64,000 bases of DNA from Candidatus Methylospira mobilis (GCF_009498235.1 NZ_CP044205.1:3783389-3847388); one strand, 5' to 3'. Shown: positions 53,348 through 62,752, counted from the first letter of the stretch. Program-made: numbers and translations. The notes: generated by a model not told the origin, from the sequence alone.

Positions 53348-53671
53348 ATGACAGACTTAAACGCACTGGAAACGGAAACAACACAAGCACCAGCACCTGA
53401 GCCATTAAACGAACTGGAAACAAAAGGCAGGGGCAGACCGCGCAAGTATCAGACCGACAACCAGCGCATGCAGGCCTACCGGTCTAACCAGAAGCGGGAG
53501 GGCAAACGTGTGGAACTATGCCTAGACTTCACCACGCACCGGCATATCAAAACGCTGGCGGATACATGGGGCTTGAGCCTGTCCGATGTGGTAGCACGAC
53601 TGGTAAAGGAACTGGAAACGAAATACGAAGACATCCTTTACCCTGAAAACAGCACTGGACGGGATGGGTAA
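53348..53671 (+). CDS. Small DNA-binding protein (AT-hook plus ribbon-helix-helix-like)
   Basis: A 107-residue protein. An acidic, Pro-rich N-terminus leads to an AT-hook-like stretch (KGRGRPRKYQTDNQRMQAYR), then a basic region and a strand-helix-helix candidate (GKRVELCLDFTTHRHIKTLA, DTWGLSLSDVVARLVKELET). Such proteins on plasmids and integrative elements regulate copy number, partition or transfer. A ribosome-binding site (AAGGA) precedes the ATG. It supports the view that this zone is plasmid-derived. Confidence 0.68.
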   Translation: MTDLNALETETTQAPAPEPLNELETKGRGRPRKYQTDNQRMQAYRSNQKREGKRVELCLDFTTHRHIKTLADTWGLSLSDVVARLVKELETKYEDILYPENSTGRDG

Positions 53672-54007
53672 TACTTTCGTAACCGGAAACGTAATAACTG
53701 TGGTTTTGAAACAGGAAAAAATTGGCCGCAACACCTACCGCTGTAAAACCCTTGCTCATTCAGAAAACCATGACCGGGGTTGTGGTAGCCTATGGCCGAT
53801 GGAGTCGGCCATAGGCGGCTAGTGTCACAAAGCATGAACCGCGCCAGTTTTGTGCTGGTATTTTTGTGTACAACAGTATCGAACAAGATACCCCACCGAC
53901 GCAGCACATGCAATGTATATGCCATGTATCGATGATGGGTTAAAAGATGGGTAATATCGGATTTAGCCATTATTTTTATAATGCAAACAATGACTTACGA
54001 TAACCAA
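53672..54007. other. Intergenic stretch with a perfect palindrome
   Basis: About 335 bases without gene. GCCTATGGCCGA (53788-53799) and its exact inverse (53805-53816) form a 12-base stem with a 5-base loop and no T-run. The end of tRNA-Ser follows. Confidence 0.5.
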
Positions 54008-54097
<90 letters not shown>

Positions 54098-54230
54098 TGA
54101 TTTATCCTATTAATTATATCTCAATAATATGCCGTGTACCAGTGTATGCGAGAACTTCAGTGTCCCGGTTTAAAAAATTGCCGGGTTACCGGCCTGGAAG
54201 ATGAGCTACCGGTAAAACTGATCCCCCTCA

Positions 54231-55068
54231 GAAGCTGTTCACGATTTTTCCTGAAAAGTCGTAAAATAGCAGAATGAGAAAAAATACCCGAGCGATATCA
54301 GTAAAGAAGCCTTTGAGCAAATCCAACCGATCCTGGAAAGCGTGCGCAAACGAACGAAACCGCGTACGGTCGATCGGTACGAAACCTGCTGCGCCGTATT
54401 GTACTTGTTGAAGACCGGCTGTCAGTGGCGAATGCCGCCCAGCGGCTTTCCGAAATGGCGCACGGTCCATTCATACTTTGCCAAATGGAGCGAACCTGAT
54501 TCGGAAGGCATAAGCGCTCTGAGCGGGCTTTAAAAAATCAGGTTGGCGAGGCCCGCATGAAACAGGGGCGCAACGCCTCGACAAGCTTTTTGATCGTCGA
54601 TGCGCAGAGCGTCAGGAACACGGATAGCGCGCGGCATAAAAGCTACGGCGCGGGCAAAAAAGTTTCCGGCATCAAGCGGCATAGTGCCGTGGACACGCAG
54701 GGTCTGCCGCATGCGATAGCGGTCAGCACGGCGGAAGTAACCGATCGCCAGGGAGCGCTGGCGGCCTTCGATCGATGTTTCTCGAGTCTTCAGCAGGTGC
54801 GTAGCGGATTGGTGGATGGCGGTTACAGCAGACAACCGTTTGCCCGGGCGGTTAAAGAAAAACCGGGGGCAACCGTGCAGGCAGCCAGGCGTAACGAGCT
54901 ACATACCTTTGCGGTGATACCTCAACGCCGGATGGTTGAACGTTCTTTCGCCTGGTTGGAAAAATGCCGGCGTTTATGGAAAAACTGCGAGCGCGAGCTC
55001 AATACCGGCTTGCAGTTTATCCATCTGGCCTTCCTGGCGTTATTACTGAAAAGATTATGAGCAGCTTC
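54231..55068 (+). mobile_element. IS5-family insertion sequence (IS427-like), damaged
   Basis: 838 bases. Ends GAAGCTGTTCACGATTTTTC and inverse GAAGCTGCTCATAATCTTTT are imperfect terminal inverted repeats. The trinucleotide TCA at 54228-54230 and 55069-55071 fits a 3-base target duplication. The single transposase gene between them carries two frame changes. Confidence 0.85.
54274..55060 (+). pseudogene. IS5-family transposase, frameshifted
   Basis: The protein pieces are EKKYPSDISKEAFEQIQPIL, KPRTVDRYETCCAVLYLLKT, GFPKWRTVHSYFAKWSE, then in another frame FLIVDAQSVRNTDSARHKSY, VSGIKRHSAVDTQGLPHAIA (DDE region) and RRMVERSFAWLEKCRRLWKN. Family members join these in one frame or by one programmed shift. 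Here a base seems lost in the A-run after the ATG (54274) and another near 54515 (SAL then RALKNQ). The element is probably dead. Confidence 0.82.
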
Positions 55069-55220
55069 TCATAAAAAGCGATAGCGGGAAGACTGGATAA
55101 ACATGGAGGAGCCGGTAAAAATCAAGGCGCGGACAAGACGCGATAACCGGCCATGGCATGAGCGAGGTGTTCGGGTATATGATATACGCTAGTGGATGAA
55201 CCATGGCGAAGGAGAAGACG

Positions 55221-55409
55221 ATGCCCACCGTAACTGCAACGCTGAAAGCGGGCGGGAAATTGATCGCCATCCTGTTGTGCGGCGGCATTCTTGTTTGGGG
55301 GTGGTGGCATACTGTGTTGGCCGTGTTTTCGTTAAAGACCGAACTAAGCAGTTGTGTTACATTAAGAACATCTTTAACTATTTGTGAAAACAGGCTGGAT
55401 AGAAAATAG
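55221..55409 (+). CDS. Possible small membrane protein
   Basis: A 62-residue reading MPTVTATLKAGGKLIAILLC then GGILVWGWWHTVLAVFSL, with one strong membrane segment. The ATG at 55221 has a good ribosome-binding site (AAGGAG). No family recognised and no homologous neighbour, so this is uncertain. Confidence 0.35.
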   Translation: MPTVTATLKAGGKLIAILLCGGILVWGWWHTVLAVFSLKTELSSCVTLRTSLTICENRLDRK

Positions 55410-55426
55410 CGGCCAGGGCGCTCGAT

Positions 55427-55537
55427 AAGCGTGTCTGTCTAACTATCGTGGAAATATGCGCTTGTGTCGCCAGCAACACGCTTCAGGGCTGGAAAACGAG
55501 CCAAAGTGTCTTCCACGTCGGTTAGTCTTGAACGCTT
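55427..55537. mobile_element. Palindromic miniature element, copy B
   Basis: 111 bases aligned with copy A: ends AAGCGTGTCTGTCTAAC and inverse AAGCGTTCAAGACTAAC, middle GCCAGCAACACGCTTCAGG. Both copies are preceded by a CTC-AT-like pair of bases (CTCAT in A, CTCGAT in B). Confidence 0.8.
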
Positions 55538-55878
55538 ACATAGAAGTTCATGGCATATCCGTAAGCCAGGCATAAAGTGCGGTTTGCGATTTTTTCGGGC
55601 AGGCAGCTCAAACCGGAACGCTATCGTAAAAACTTCGCCGCTCCATATCCAATTCCGAGCCGCCCCGGCATGGGCGTTTTCGTTACCCAAAACTTAAGAT
55701 AGAATATGTTCGTGGCGCAAGCAATCCGAACATTTCAGCCGTTTTTGCGATATGCTGCTTACCCGGGGATACGGGCATTGCCGTCAAACTACCGGTCATG
55801 CAGCACGGAACGCCCCATCTGTTTTAAAATGCCGTCCCAGAACGATGAATGGACCAATAATCCTGGAATAACTAGCCC
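55538..55878. other. Intergenic stretch, no gene supported
   Basis: About 340 bases between the palindromic element and opgD. It must carry the opgD promoter. Nothing else is recognisable. Confidence 0.4.
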
Positions 55879-57462
55879 ATGTCCCGCCGTATCAGCCGTC
55901 GCAGTTTTTTGCGCACCAGCGCAGCCTTGAGTCTCGGAACTCCGTTATTAAGCCATCTGCTGCCTGCCTGGGCGGGCCAGCCGCCGGTTAACTTCGGTTC
56001 GTCCAAGCCGTTCAGCCATGAGGCATTGATCGAACGCGCGCGCGCGATGTCCGCCGGCGCCTATGTGCCGCCGCCGCAGCCGATGCCGGACGTGGTGCAA
56101 AAAATAGACTACGAGGCCTGGGGCGACATACGCTACAACACCGATCACGCCTTGTTTGCCGACGGCCCATCGGTTTACCCGGTGACGTTTTTCCATTTGG
56201 GCATGTTTTTCCAGAAGTCGATCAAGATGCATGCGGTCGAGGCCGGAAAGTCTCGCGAAATTCTGTACAGCAACAGTTATTTCAATATGTCACGCGACAA
56301 TGTCGCGCACAAGCTTACAGACAAATCAGCCGGCTTCGCTGGTTTCCGCCTGCAGGAGTCGCGCAATCATTCCGATTGGCGCACCCAGGACTGGATCGCG
56401 TTTCTGGGCGCCTCCTATTTCCGCGGCATCGGCGCGCTCAATCAATATGGACTATCGGCACGCGGCATCATTATCGACGCCGCCGAACCGACGCCGGAAG
56501 AGTTCCCCTATTTCACCGAGTTCTATATTCAGGGCGCGGCGAAGGAAAGCGATCCGGTCATCGTTTATGCATTGCTGGACGGTGCGAGCGTAACCGGAGC
56601 CTACCGCTTCACGATCCGGCGCACGGAAGGCATCGTCCAGGAAGTCGAGGCGGCGGTTTTTCTGCGTCAGAACGTGAAACGCCTCGGATTCGCGCCGCTC
56701 ACGTCCATGTATTGGTTCAGCGACACCGCCAAACGCCGCATCGAAGACTGGCGCCCGGAAGTGCACGATTCGGACGGTCTGGCGATATGGTCCGGTAACG
56801 GCGAGCGCATCTGGCGTCCGTTGATCAACCAGCCTTTTGCTGTGACCTCCAGCTTTGTCGACAGCAATCCCAAGGGATTCGGCCTGCTGCAGCGCGACCG
56901 CGATTTCGAGCATTATCTTGACGGCGTCAATTACGAACGCCGGCCCAGTCTTTGGGTGGAACCGCTGGATTCATGGGGCAACGGCGCGATTCAGCTTATC
57001 GAATTGCCCACAGACGACGAAATACACGACAACATAGGCGCTTACTGGCGGCCCGAAGGCGACGCTGCCGCGGGTGCTTCGTATAAACTGCATTACCGCC
57101 TGCACTGGCTGGCCGACGAACCCTACACAGCCAATGTGGCACGCTGCGTCGCCACGCGCATCGGCCGCGGCGGGCAGCCCGGAAAGCCGCGCCCGCAAGG
57201 CGTGTATAAATTCGAAGTGGAGTTTGCCGGCCCGCGTCTCGACCCGCTTTGGGGTGACAGCGTCAAGGCGGCTCCGGTTATCACCGCCTCGCGCGGACGC
57301 GTGGAAGGCGCGTTCCTCGAACCGGTTCCCGGCACGCGCCGCTGGCGCGTGTTGTTCGATCTGATCCCGGAAAGCGCCGATGCAACCGAGTTGCGTCTGT
57401 TTATCCAGGGCAACGGCGAAGCGCTGACGGAAACCTGGCTCTATCAATTCCGTCAGCAGTGA
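55879..57462 (+). CDS. opgD: Glucan biosynthesis protein OpgD, Tat-exported
   Basis: A 527-residue protein. A twin-arginine signal (SRRSFLRTSAALSLGTPLLS, Arg7-Arg8) is followed by the MdoG/OpgG fold: HEALIERARAMSAGAYVPPP, YEAWGDIRYNTDHALFADGP, SAGFAGFRLQ, DWIAFLGASYFRGIGALNQY, AINOPFAVT-like region INQPFAVTSSFVDSNPKGFG, and LLQRDRDFEHYLDGVNYERR. OpgD shapes periplasmic beta-glucans. The Tat signal distinguishes OpgD from OpgG. It lies 31 bases ahead of the ketosynthase gene, perhaps sharing a transcript. Confidence 0.93.
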   Translation: MSRRISRRSFLRTSAALSLGTPLLSHLLPAWAGQPPVNFGSSKPFSHEALIERARAMSAGAYVPPPQPMPDVVQKIDYEAWGDIRYNTDHALFADGPSVYPVTFFHLGMFFQKSIKMHAVEAGKSREILYSNSYFNMSRDNVAHKLTDKSAGFAGFRLQESRNHSDWRTQDWIAFLGASYFRGIGALNQYGLSARGIIIDAAEPTPEEFPYFTEFYIQGAAKESDPVIVYALLDGASVTGAYRFTIRRTEGIVQEVEAAVFLRQNVKRLGFAPLTSMYWFSDTAKRRIEDWRPEVHDSDGLAIWSGNGERIWRPLINQPFAVTSSFVDSNPKGFGLLQRDRDFEHYLDGVNYERRPSLWVEPLDSWGNGAIQLIELPTDDEIHDNIGAYWRPEGDAAAGASYKLHYRLHWLADEPYTANVARCVATRIGRGGQPGKPRPQGVYKFEVEFAGPRLDPLWGDSVKAAPVITASRGRVEGAFLEPVPGTRRWRVLFDLIPESADATELRLFIQGNGEALTETWLYQFRQQ

Positions 57463-57493
57463 TGACGCCTGCTTTCAACATGATCCCGGCAGT

Positions 57494-58696
57494 GTGAAGC
57501 CCCTTTACTTCAGCCATTTTACGGCGGTCAGTTGTGCCGGCGTCGGCCTGCAGCAGACATTACTGGCTTTGCTGAACGGACAGAATGGACTGTCGTCGCC
57601 ATCCCGTTTTCTGCCGGCCGGGCTCGATAGCTGGATCGGTGAAGTTCCGGGCGTTGACGACATCGTGCTGCCTGCGGGGCTGAATGAATTCAACTGCCGT
57701 AACAACCGTCTGGCCGAACTGGGGTTACGCCAGGACCGGTTCGAAGAAGCGGTAGATATGCTCAGGATACGTTATGGCGCGCAACGAATCGGCGTTTTTC
57801 TCGGCACCAGCACTTCAGGCATATTGCAAACGGAACTGGCGTACCGCCGTCGCGACCCGCTGAGCGGCGCATTGCCGGCCGATTTTGTTTATCACGGCAC
57901 GCACAATTCCTTTTCCCTTTCCGCTTATGTCCGCGCACGCCTGGGGTTGAGCGGCCCCGCCTGCGTCGTTTCCACCGCCTGTTCATCCAGCGCCAAGGTC
58001 TTTGCTTCCGCGCAACGCATGATAGCAAGCGGAATGATAGATGCCGCAGTAGTCGGCGGCGTCGACTCATTGTGCCTGACCACGCTGCATGGTTTCAACT
58101 CTCTCGAACTACTCTCTCCCGAACCCTGCCGCCCTTTTGATCCGCAGCGCTCCGGTATCTCGATAGGCGAAGCCGCCGTATTCGGACTGCTGACGCGCGC
58201 CGGCGATGAGCCGCTCTCCCATGCGGACGCTGTAAAACTGCTGGGCGCTGGCGAATCCAGCGATGCCTACCACATGTCGTCGCCACATCCGGACGGACGC
58301 GGAGCGCGTCTGGCGATGGAAGCCGCGCTGAACAGCGCGGGACTGACGGCCGCTGAAATCGATTACATCAACCTGCACGGAACCGCGACCTTGAGCAACG
58401 ACGCCGCCGAAGGCAAAGCCGTGTACTCGTTATTCGGCGGCGCGACGCCTTGCAGCTCCACCAAGGGCATGACCGGCCACACCCTCGGCGCGGCGGGCGC
58501 GCTCGAAGCGGTTGTGTGCGCGCTGGCGTTACGGCATGGCGTTATGCCCGGCAGCCCCAATACGCGGAAGGCGCTGTCCGATCCGCCGCTGAACTATCTG
58601 TTGACAAGCCGGAAACAGCCGTTTTTACGGGCGCTAAGCAATTCATTCGGTTTTGGCGGCTCGAACTGTTGCCTTATTTTCAGTGCTCATGACTAG
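57494..58696 (+). CDS. Beta-ketoacyl-ACP synthase (aryl-polyene type)
   Basis: A 400-residue KAS-II-like ketosynthase with the full triad: Cys163 in VVSTACSSSAKVFASAQRMI, His295 in NLHGTATLSNDAAEG and His329 in GMTGHTLGAAGALEAVV. It starts with GTG. Order (this gene, a chain-length-factor-like gene, a thioester dehydratase, a FabG-type reductase) matches the elongation genes of aryl-polyene clusters (ApeO, ApeC, ApeP, ApeQ). It should extend polyene chains on an acyl carrier protein. Its stop overlaps the next gene. Confidence 0.88.
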   Translation: MKPLYFSHFTAVSCAGVGLQQTLLALLNGQNGLSSPSRFLPAGLDSWIGEVPGVDDIVLPAGLNEFNCRNNRLAELGLRQDRFEEAVDMLRIRYGAQRIGVFLGTSTSGILQTELAYRRRDPLSGALPADFVYHGTHNSFSLSAYVRARLGLSGPACVVSTACSSSAKVFASAQRMIASGMIDAAVVGGVDSLCLTTLHGFNSLELLSPEPCRPFDPQRSGISIGEAAVFGLLTRAGDEPLSHADAVKLLGAGESSDAYHMSSPHPDGRGARLAMEAALNSAGLTAAEIDYINLHGTATLSNDAAEGKAVYSLFGGATPCSSTKGMTGHTLGAAGALEAVVCALALRHGVMPGSPNTRKALSDPPLNYLLTSRKQPFLRALSNSFGFGGSNCCLIFSAHD

Positions 58697-59495
58697 GGAA
58701 AGCGCTTTGAAGGTCTGGATTTCGGGAGTAGGCCTGCTCGGCCCCGGTTTGCCGAGTTGGCGCGAAAGCCGGAACGTTCTGAACGGCATGCAGGCTTATC
58801 TCCCAGGCGCCGCCAGCCTGCCCAGCCCCATGCAGCTTCCTCAGGCTGAGCGCAGGCGCAGCAGCACGCCGGTCAAACTGGCTCTAGCCGTCTGCCAGGA
58901 AGCCATGGATGCATCGCAACTGGCCGCAACGGAGCTCGCCAGCGTGTTCTGCTCGTCCAGCGGCGATAGCCATAATTGCCATGCCATATGCGAGGCGCTG
59001 GCATCCGACGACAGCCGCATTTCGCCAACGCGCTTTCATAATTCGGTCAACAATGCCGCGGCAGGCTACTGGAGCATAGCAACGCACTCCATGCGCGCGT
59101 CCACCCTGCTGTGCGCCTACGACGCCAGTTTCGGCGCCGCTCTGCTGGAGGCGGCGGCACAAGCAGCCGTGGACGGAAACGACGTGCTGCTGACCGTCTA
59201 CGACACGGAATACCCCGAGCCCCTGAAAGCAAAGCGCCCGCATCAAATCACCCTGGGGATTGCGCTGATATTGAGTCCCCGGCCACTGGCCAACAGCCTG
59301 GCGGCGGCGACCATACAATTCACCGATGAAGCTCCGTCATCGCTGGCGGATGTGGAGCTGGAAAACCTGCGAAGGCACACGCCCTCTGCACGCGGGCTAC
59401 CGCTGCTCGAAGCGCTGGCCTGTCGTAAACCCGGCCGGGTTGTCCTGGATTACCTCGATTCGTTGCGTATCTGCGTCGAAGTGACGCCATGCTAG
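58689..59495 (+). CDS. Beta-ketoacyl synthase chain-length-factor-like protein
   Basis: A 268-residue protein resembling the N-terminal ketosynthase half: KVWISGVGLLGPGLPSWRES, ELASVFCSSSGDSHNCHAIC, RFHNSVNNAAAGYWSIATHS, LLCAYDASFGAALLEAAAQA. The active-site Cys loop of a true ketosynthase is missing, as in chain-length factors (family Ketoacyl-synt_2). In aryl-polyene systems it pairs with the catalytic ketosynthase. The ATG at 58689 overlaps the end of the preceding gene; its stop overlaps the dehydratase start by 7 bases. Confidence 0.83.
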   Translation: MTRESALKVWISGVGLLGPGLPSWRESRNVLNGMQAYLPGAASLPSPMQLPQAERRRSSTPVKLALAVCQEAMDASQLAATELASVFCSSSGDSHNCHAICEALASDDSRISPTRFHNSVNNAAAGYWSIATHSMRASTLLCAYDASFGAALLEAAAQAAVDGNDVLLTVYDTEYPEPLKAKRPHQITLGIALILSPRPLANSLAAATIQFTDEAPSSLADVELENLRRHTPSARGLPLLEALACRKPGRVVLDYLDSLRICVEVTPC

Positions 59496-59947
59496 ATCGA
59501 AGCTGGATTATCGAGCATATTCCACATCAGGGCGCAATGTGCCTGCTTGAAAAAGTAGAAAGCTGGGACCTCGACCATGTGCGCTGCCGCACAGCCCGTC
59601 ACCGCGACAGCAATAACCCGATGCGCACCTCCGGACGCCTCGGCGCCGCCGGCGGCATTGAATTCGCGGCTCAAGCCATGGCGCTGCACGGCGCGTTGAT
59701 GACAACGATGCAGAATGCCCCGACAGTCTCAGCGCCCCCAAAAGCCGGCCTGCTGGTCAGCGTGCGCAATGTGCAATTCAACGTAACCCGGCTGGATGAT
59801 ATCGAGGACGATCTGCTGGTTGAAGCGACACGCGTCAGCGGCGACGGCCGTAACGTCATTTATGATTTTAAACTGTGCGACGTTGCGCGATTACTGATAA
59901 CAGGCCGGGCCGCCGTTATTCTGGATGCGGAGTTGATCGGAAAATAG
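59489..59947 (+). CDS. 3-hydroxyacyl-ACP dehydratase-like hotdog protein
   Basis: A 152-residue hotdog-fold protein with the catalytic His region HIPHQGAMCLLEKVESWDLD, as in FabA/FabZ relatives, and the helix GGIEFAAQAMALHG. It should dehydrate the beta-hydroxyacyl chain during polyene synthesis (ApeP-like). Tightly coupled to both neighbours; the reductase gene follows after a single base. Confidence 0.85.
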   Translation: MLDRSWIIEHIPHQGAMCLLEKVESWDLDHVRCRTARHRDSNNPMRTSGRLGAAGGIEFAAQAMALHGALMTTMQNAPTVSAPPKAGLLVSVRNVQFNVTRLDDIEDDLLVEATRVSGDGRNVIYDFKLCDVARLLITGRAAVILDAELIGK

Positions 59948-59948
59948 T

Positions 59949-60668
59949 ATGAAAAAGGCACTGGTAACCGGCGGCAGCGGCGCTATCGGCAGCGCAATCG
60001 CCGCGCATCTGGCCGCGGAAGGGCTGCATGTTTTTGTGCAGGCCCATCGCGGCATCGACAAGGCGCAGGAAACCGTCGCGCGCATCAGGGAGACGGGCGG
60101 GTCCGCTGAAATACTGGTTTTCGATGTTACCGACGCCGAAGCCGCGCGCGAATTGCTGGAAAAATCATGCGAAAGCCAACCGGTACAGCTATTGGTGAAC
60201 TGCGCCGGTATTCATGACGATGCCGTGTTTCCGGGCATGCGCCCCGAACAATGGCATCGCGTCATCAATGTATCGCTGCACGGTTTTTTTAACGTCAGCC
60301 AGCCGCTGATCATGCCGATGATCCGCAGCCGCTGGGGACGCATCGTCAATATAAGTTCCGTTGCGGCAATCATGGGCAACCGTGGTCAGGTCAATTATGC
60401 GGCGGCCAAGGCCGCTCTGCACGGAGCAACCAAATCGCTGGCGCTGGAAGTGGCCTCGCGCGGCATTACCGTCAATGCCGTCGCGCCAGGCATCATAGAA
60501 AGCGATATGATTACCGGCAGTTTCGATGCGGAAAGCATTAACCGGCTGGTGCCGATGAAACGGGCGGGAAAACCGCAGGAAGTAGCCGACCTGGTCGGCT
60601 TTTTATGCTCGGAACGCGCCGCCTATATCACCGGGCAGATATTATCGATTAATGGGGGAATGGCTTGA
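59949..60668 (+). CDS. 3-oxoacyl-ACP reductase (FabG-like)
   Basis: A 239-residue short-chain reductase: ALVTGGSGAIGSAIAAHLAA (NADPH site), LLVNCAGIHDDAVFPGM, NISSVAAIMGNRGQVNYAAA with the Ser-Tyr-Lys catalytic set, and SERAAYITGQILSINGGMA. It reduces 3-ketoacyl-ACP. It is the last gene of the four-gene aryl-polyene-like block; the second ketosynthase (ApeR) that often follows is absent. Confidence 0.9.
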   Translation: MKKALVTGGSGAIGSAIAAHLAAEGLHVFVQAHRGIDKAQETVARIRETGGSAEILVFDVTDAEAARELLEKSCESQPVQLLVNCAGIHDDAVFPGMRPEQWHRVINVSLHGFFNVSQPLIMPMIRSRWGRIVNISSVAAIMGNRGQVNYAAAKAALHGATKSLALEVASRGITVNAVAPGIIESDMITGSFDAESINRLVPMKRAGKPQEVADLVGFLCSERAAYITGQILSINGGMA

Positions 60669-60796
60669 ACGGGGCGGACGACGATAATTTCCAGTATTCA
60701 ACATGCCGGTGTTTCAACCCCACTGATTTTATACCTGTCGTTCCCGCCGGGTAAGACAAACTCCGAACATCAATTTCCAGGAAACTGCATAAAACC

Positions 60797-62077
60797 ATGA
60801 CCAGCACTCTTACGGCTTCCGTCGGCGTTCATAAAACCGAAGCGCTGCTTTTTTTCACTCTGCTGCAACTTTCCGCGATTGTACTGGCCGGACGCGTGGG
60901 CGGCGCGCTGGCGTTACGCTTCGGTCAAGCACTGGCGGTTGGCGAAATCATCGTCGGCATCCTGCTGGGGCCTTCGCTGCTCGGCTTCGTCAGCCCCGAT
61001 CTGTTCGCTTTTCTATTCAAATCGGCGCCGCCTGAACCGATACAAATCCTGTCGCAACTGGGACTGATACTGCTGATGTTTCAAATCGGCCTGGAATTCG
61101 ACTTTTCCCATCTCGCGGCACCGCAGCACCGCAAGTCCGTATTCGCCATAGCCGCCGCCAGCCTGATACTGCCGTTCGGTCTCGGGCTGGCATTCGGGTA
61201 CTACACTGCCCCGATACTGTCCCCCGACGCCGACCGGATAGCTTCCGCCCTGTTTGTCGCCACCGCGTTCTCCATCACCGCGCTACCGATCCTTGGCCGT
61301 ATCCTGATGGACTTCAAACTGACGAGGGAACCCTTGGGCGTCATTGCCATCAGCGCCGCCGCGATCAACGATGTCGTCGGCTGGCTGTTGCTGGCGCTGA
61401 TCACCGAGCTGACGCTGACCCACTTCCAACCAGCGTCCTTCGGCATCAAAATCGCCTGGGTCATAGGATTTTTTCTGTTCATGTGTTTTGCGGTCAGACC
61501 AGTCGCCGGCCATTGGCTGGGCAAATCCTCATTGCAACGCGGAGAACTCTCGAACAATGTCTTCGGCGGCGTACTGATAGCGGTTTTTCTGTCGGCAATG
61601 GCAACCTACAAACTGGGCATATTCGCGATTTTCGGCGGCTTCATCATGGGCGTGATTCTGCATGATCAGGCGACGCTGATCAGAGCGTGGCGCGAGCGCA
61701 TGGGGCAATTCGTGCTGGTTTTTTTCCTGCCCATCTTCTTCACCTACAGCGGCCTCAGAACCGATATCGGCGGCCTGCAAAACGCCGAGCAATGGGACTG
61801 GTGCGTGCTGCTGATCGTACTGGCGACGCTGGGTAAATTCGGCGGCGCTTATCTCGCTGCGCGCTTTTGCGGACTGGATAACCGGCAAGCCAAGATCATC
61901 GGCATCCTGATGAACACGCGCGGATTGATGGAGCTGATTATCATCAATGTCGGACTGGATCTGGGCGTCATTTCCCGCAATCTGTTCACGATGCTGGTGA
62001 TTATGGCGATAGTCAGCACAGTGATTACCACGCCGGGTTTGCGGGCGTGGCTGCCGGGACACCAAAAAAACTGGTAA
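60797..62077 (+). CDS. CPA2-family cation/proton antiporter
   Basis: A 426-residue membrane protein with about 12-13 hydrophobic segments and the Kef-type Na/H exchanger pattern: GQALAVGEIIVGILLGPSLL, LGLILLMFQIGLEFDFSHLA, ISAAAINDVVGWLLLAL (paired Asn-Asp), FGGFIMGVILHD and MNTRGLMELIIINVGLDLGV. It lacks the C-terminal nucleotide-binding domain of KefB/KefC. It should exchange potassium or sodium for protons. It stands 128 bases after the fatty-acid-like block with its own likely promoter. Confidence 0.9.
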   Translation: MTSTLTASVGVHKTEALLFFTLLQLSAIVLAGRVGGALALRFGQALAVGEIIVGILLGPSLLGFVSPDLFAFLFKSAPPEPIQILSQLGLILLMFQIGLEFDFSHLAAPQHRKSVFAIAAASLILPFGLGLAFGYYTAPILSPDADRIASALFVATAFSITALPILGRILMDFKLTREPLGVIAISAAAINDVVGWLLLALITELTLTHFQPASFGIKIAWVIGFFLFMCFAVRPVAGHWLGKSSLQRGELSNNVFGGVLIAVFLSAMATYKLGIFAIFGGFIMGVILHDQATLIRAWRERMGQFVLVFFLPIFFTYSGLRTDIGGLQNAEQWDWCVLLIVLATLGKFGGAYLAARFCGLDNRQAKIIGILMNTRGLMELIIINVGLDLGVISRNLFTMLVIMAIVSTVITTPGLRAWLPGHQKNW

Positions 62078-62218
62078 CTATCCAGTACAAGCGCTGAAAA
62101 CCTGCCCAGAGCAGCCGCAATAAAGGCATAGCTGAATAGTTACAAAGCTCATCCCCATAACCATGACGGCATGTCAATGTCGGATTGCTGAATTGCTCCC
62201 TCTGTGGCGCATAACATG

Positions 62219-62250
62219 CTCCATACGCGTTTTTGTGTATGGAGTTTTTT
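62219..62250 (+). terminator. Rho-independent terminator
   Basis: CTCCATAC and GTATGGAG around a 10-base loop, followed by seven T. It stands directly ahead of the ATG at 62252 and probably ends transcription from the antiporter side. Confidence 0.75.
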
Positions 62251-62251
62251 T

Positions 62252-62635
62252 ATGGGGAACCGTCACTGCGCAGCGTGCAAGCAGATTTTTCAACCCCGCC
62301 CTCAATCACCTCGTCAATCTTACTGCTCATCTCCCGGCTGCCAGCGGCAGCGCAAAGGACTGTGGCATAAAAACAGTCTAAAGACTGACCCTGCTTACCG
62401 CGACAACCAAAAGCGAGCGCAGCAGGCCTGGAAAAAACGCCACCCCGGTTATGATCGTCAATACCGCAAAGACAACCCGGAGTATGCGGAACGCAATCGA
62501 ACTTTACAAGAACTTTACAAAGGGAGCGGAGTCGGCGAAAAAGCAGCGCCATTGCAAAAATGGACGCATCAATCCCACTCAATTCGCTGGCTTCGGGGAT
62601 TTATCGGCTTAGTTGAAAGTCAGATTCGACGCTAG
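62252..62635 (+). pseudogene. Zinc-finger-like small protein, frameshifted
   Basis: MGNRHCAACKQIFQPRPQSP then YCSSPGCQRQRKGLWHKN has a Cys-xx-Cys...Cys-xxxx-Cys pattern. The text YRDNQKRAQQAWKKRHPGYD and NPEYAERNRTLQ is typical of a small protein coded beside recombinase-ParB modules. After about 62515, where ACTTTACAAG is repeated, the family-like text (AIAKMDASIPLNSLASGIYR) moves to another frame, so a small duplication probably broke the gene. A further open piece (FDASLAPDISLGEHNSIEFE) ends at 62756. Confidence 0.6.
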
Positions 62636-62752
62636 TCTGGCGCCCGATATCAGCCTCGGCGAACATAACAGTATCGAATTCGAAAGTTACCGCTTCAACA
62701 CGCTGGACTATTTATACGGGATGTCCGAGAGAACGCATATCAGGAGGGCTGC

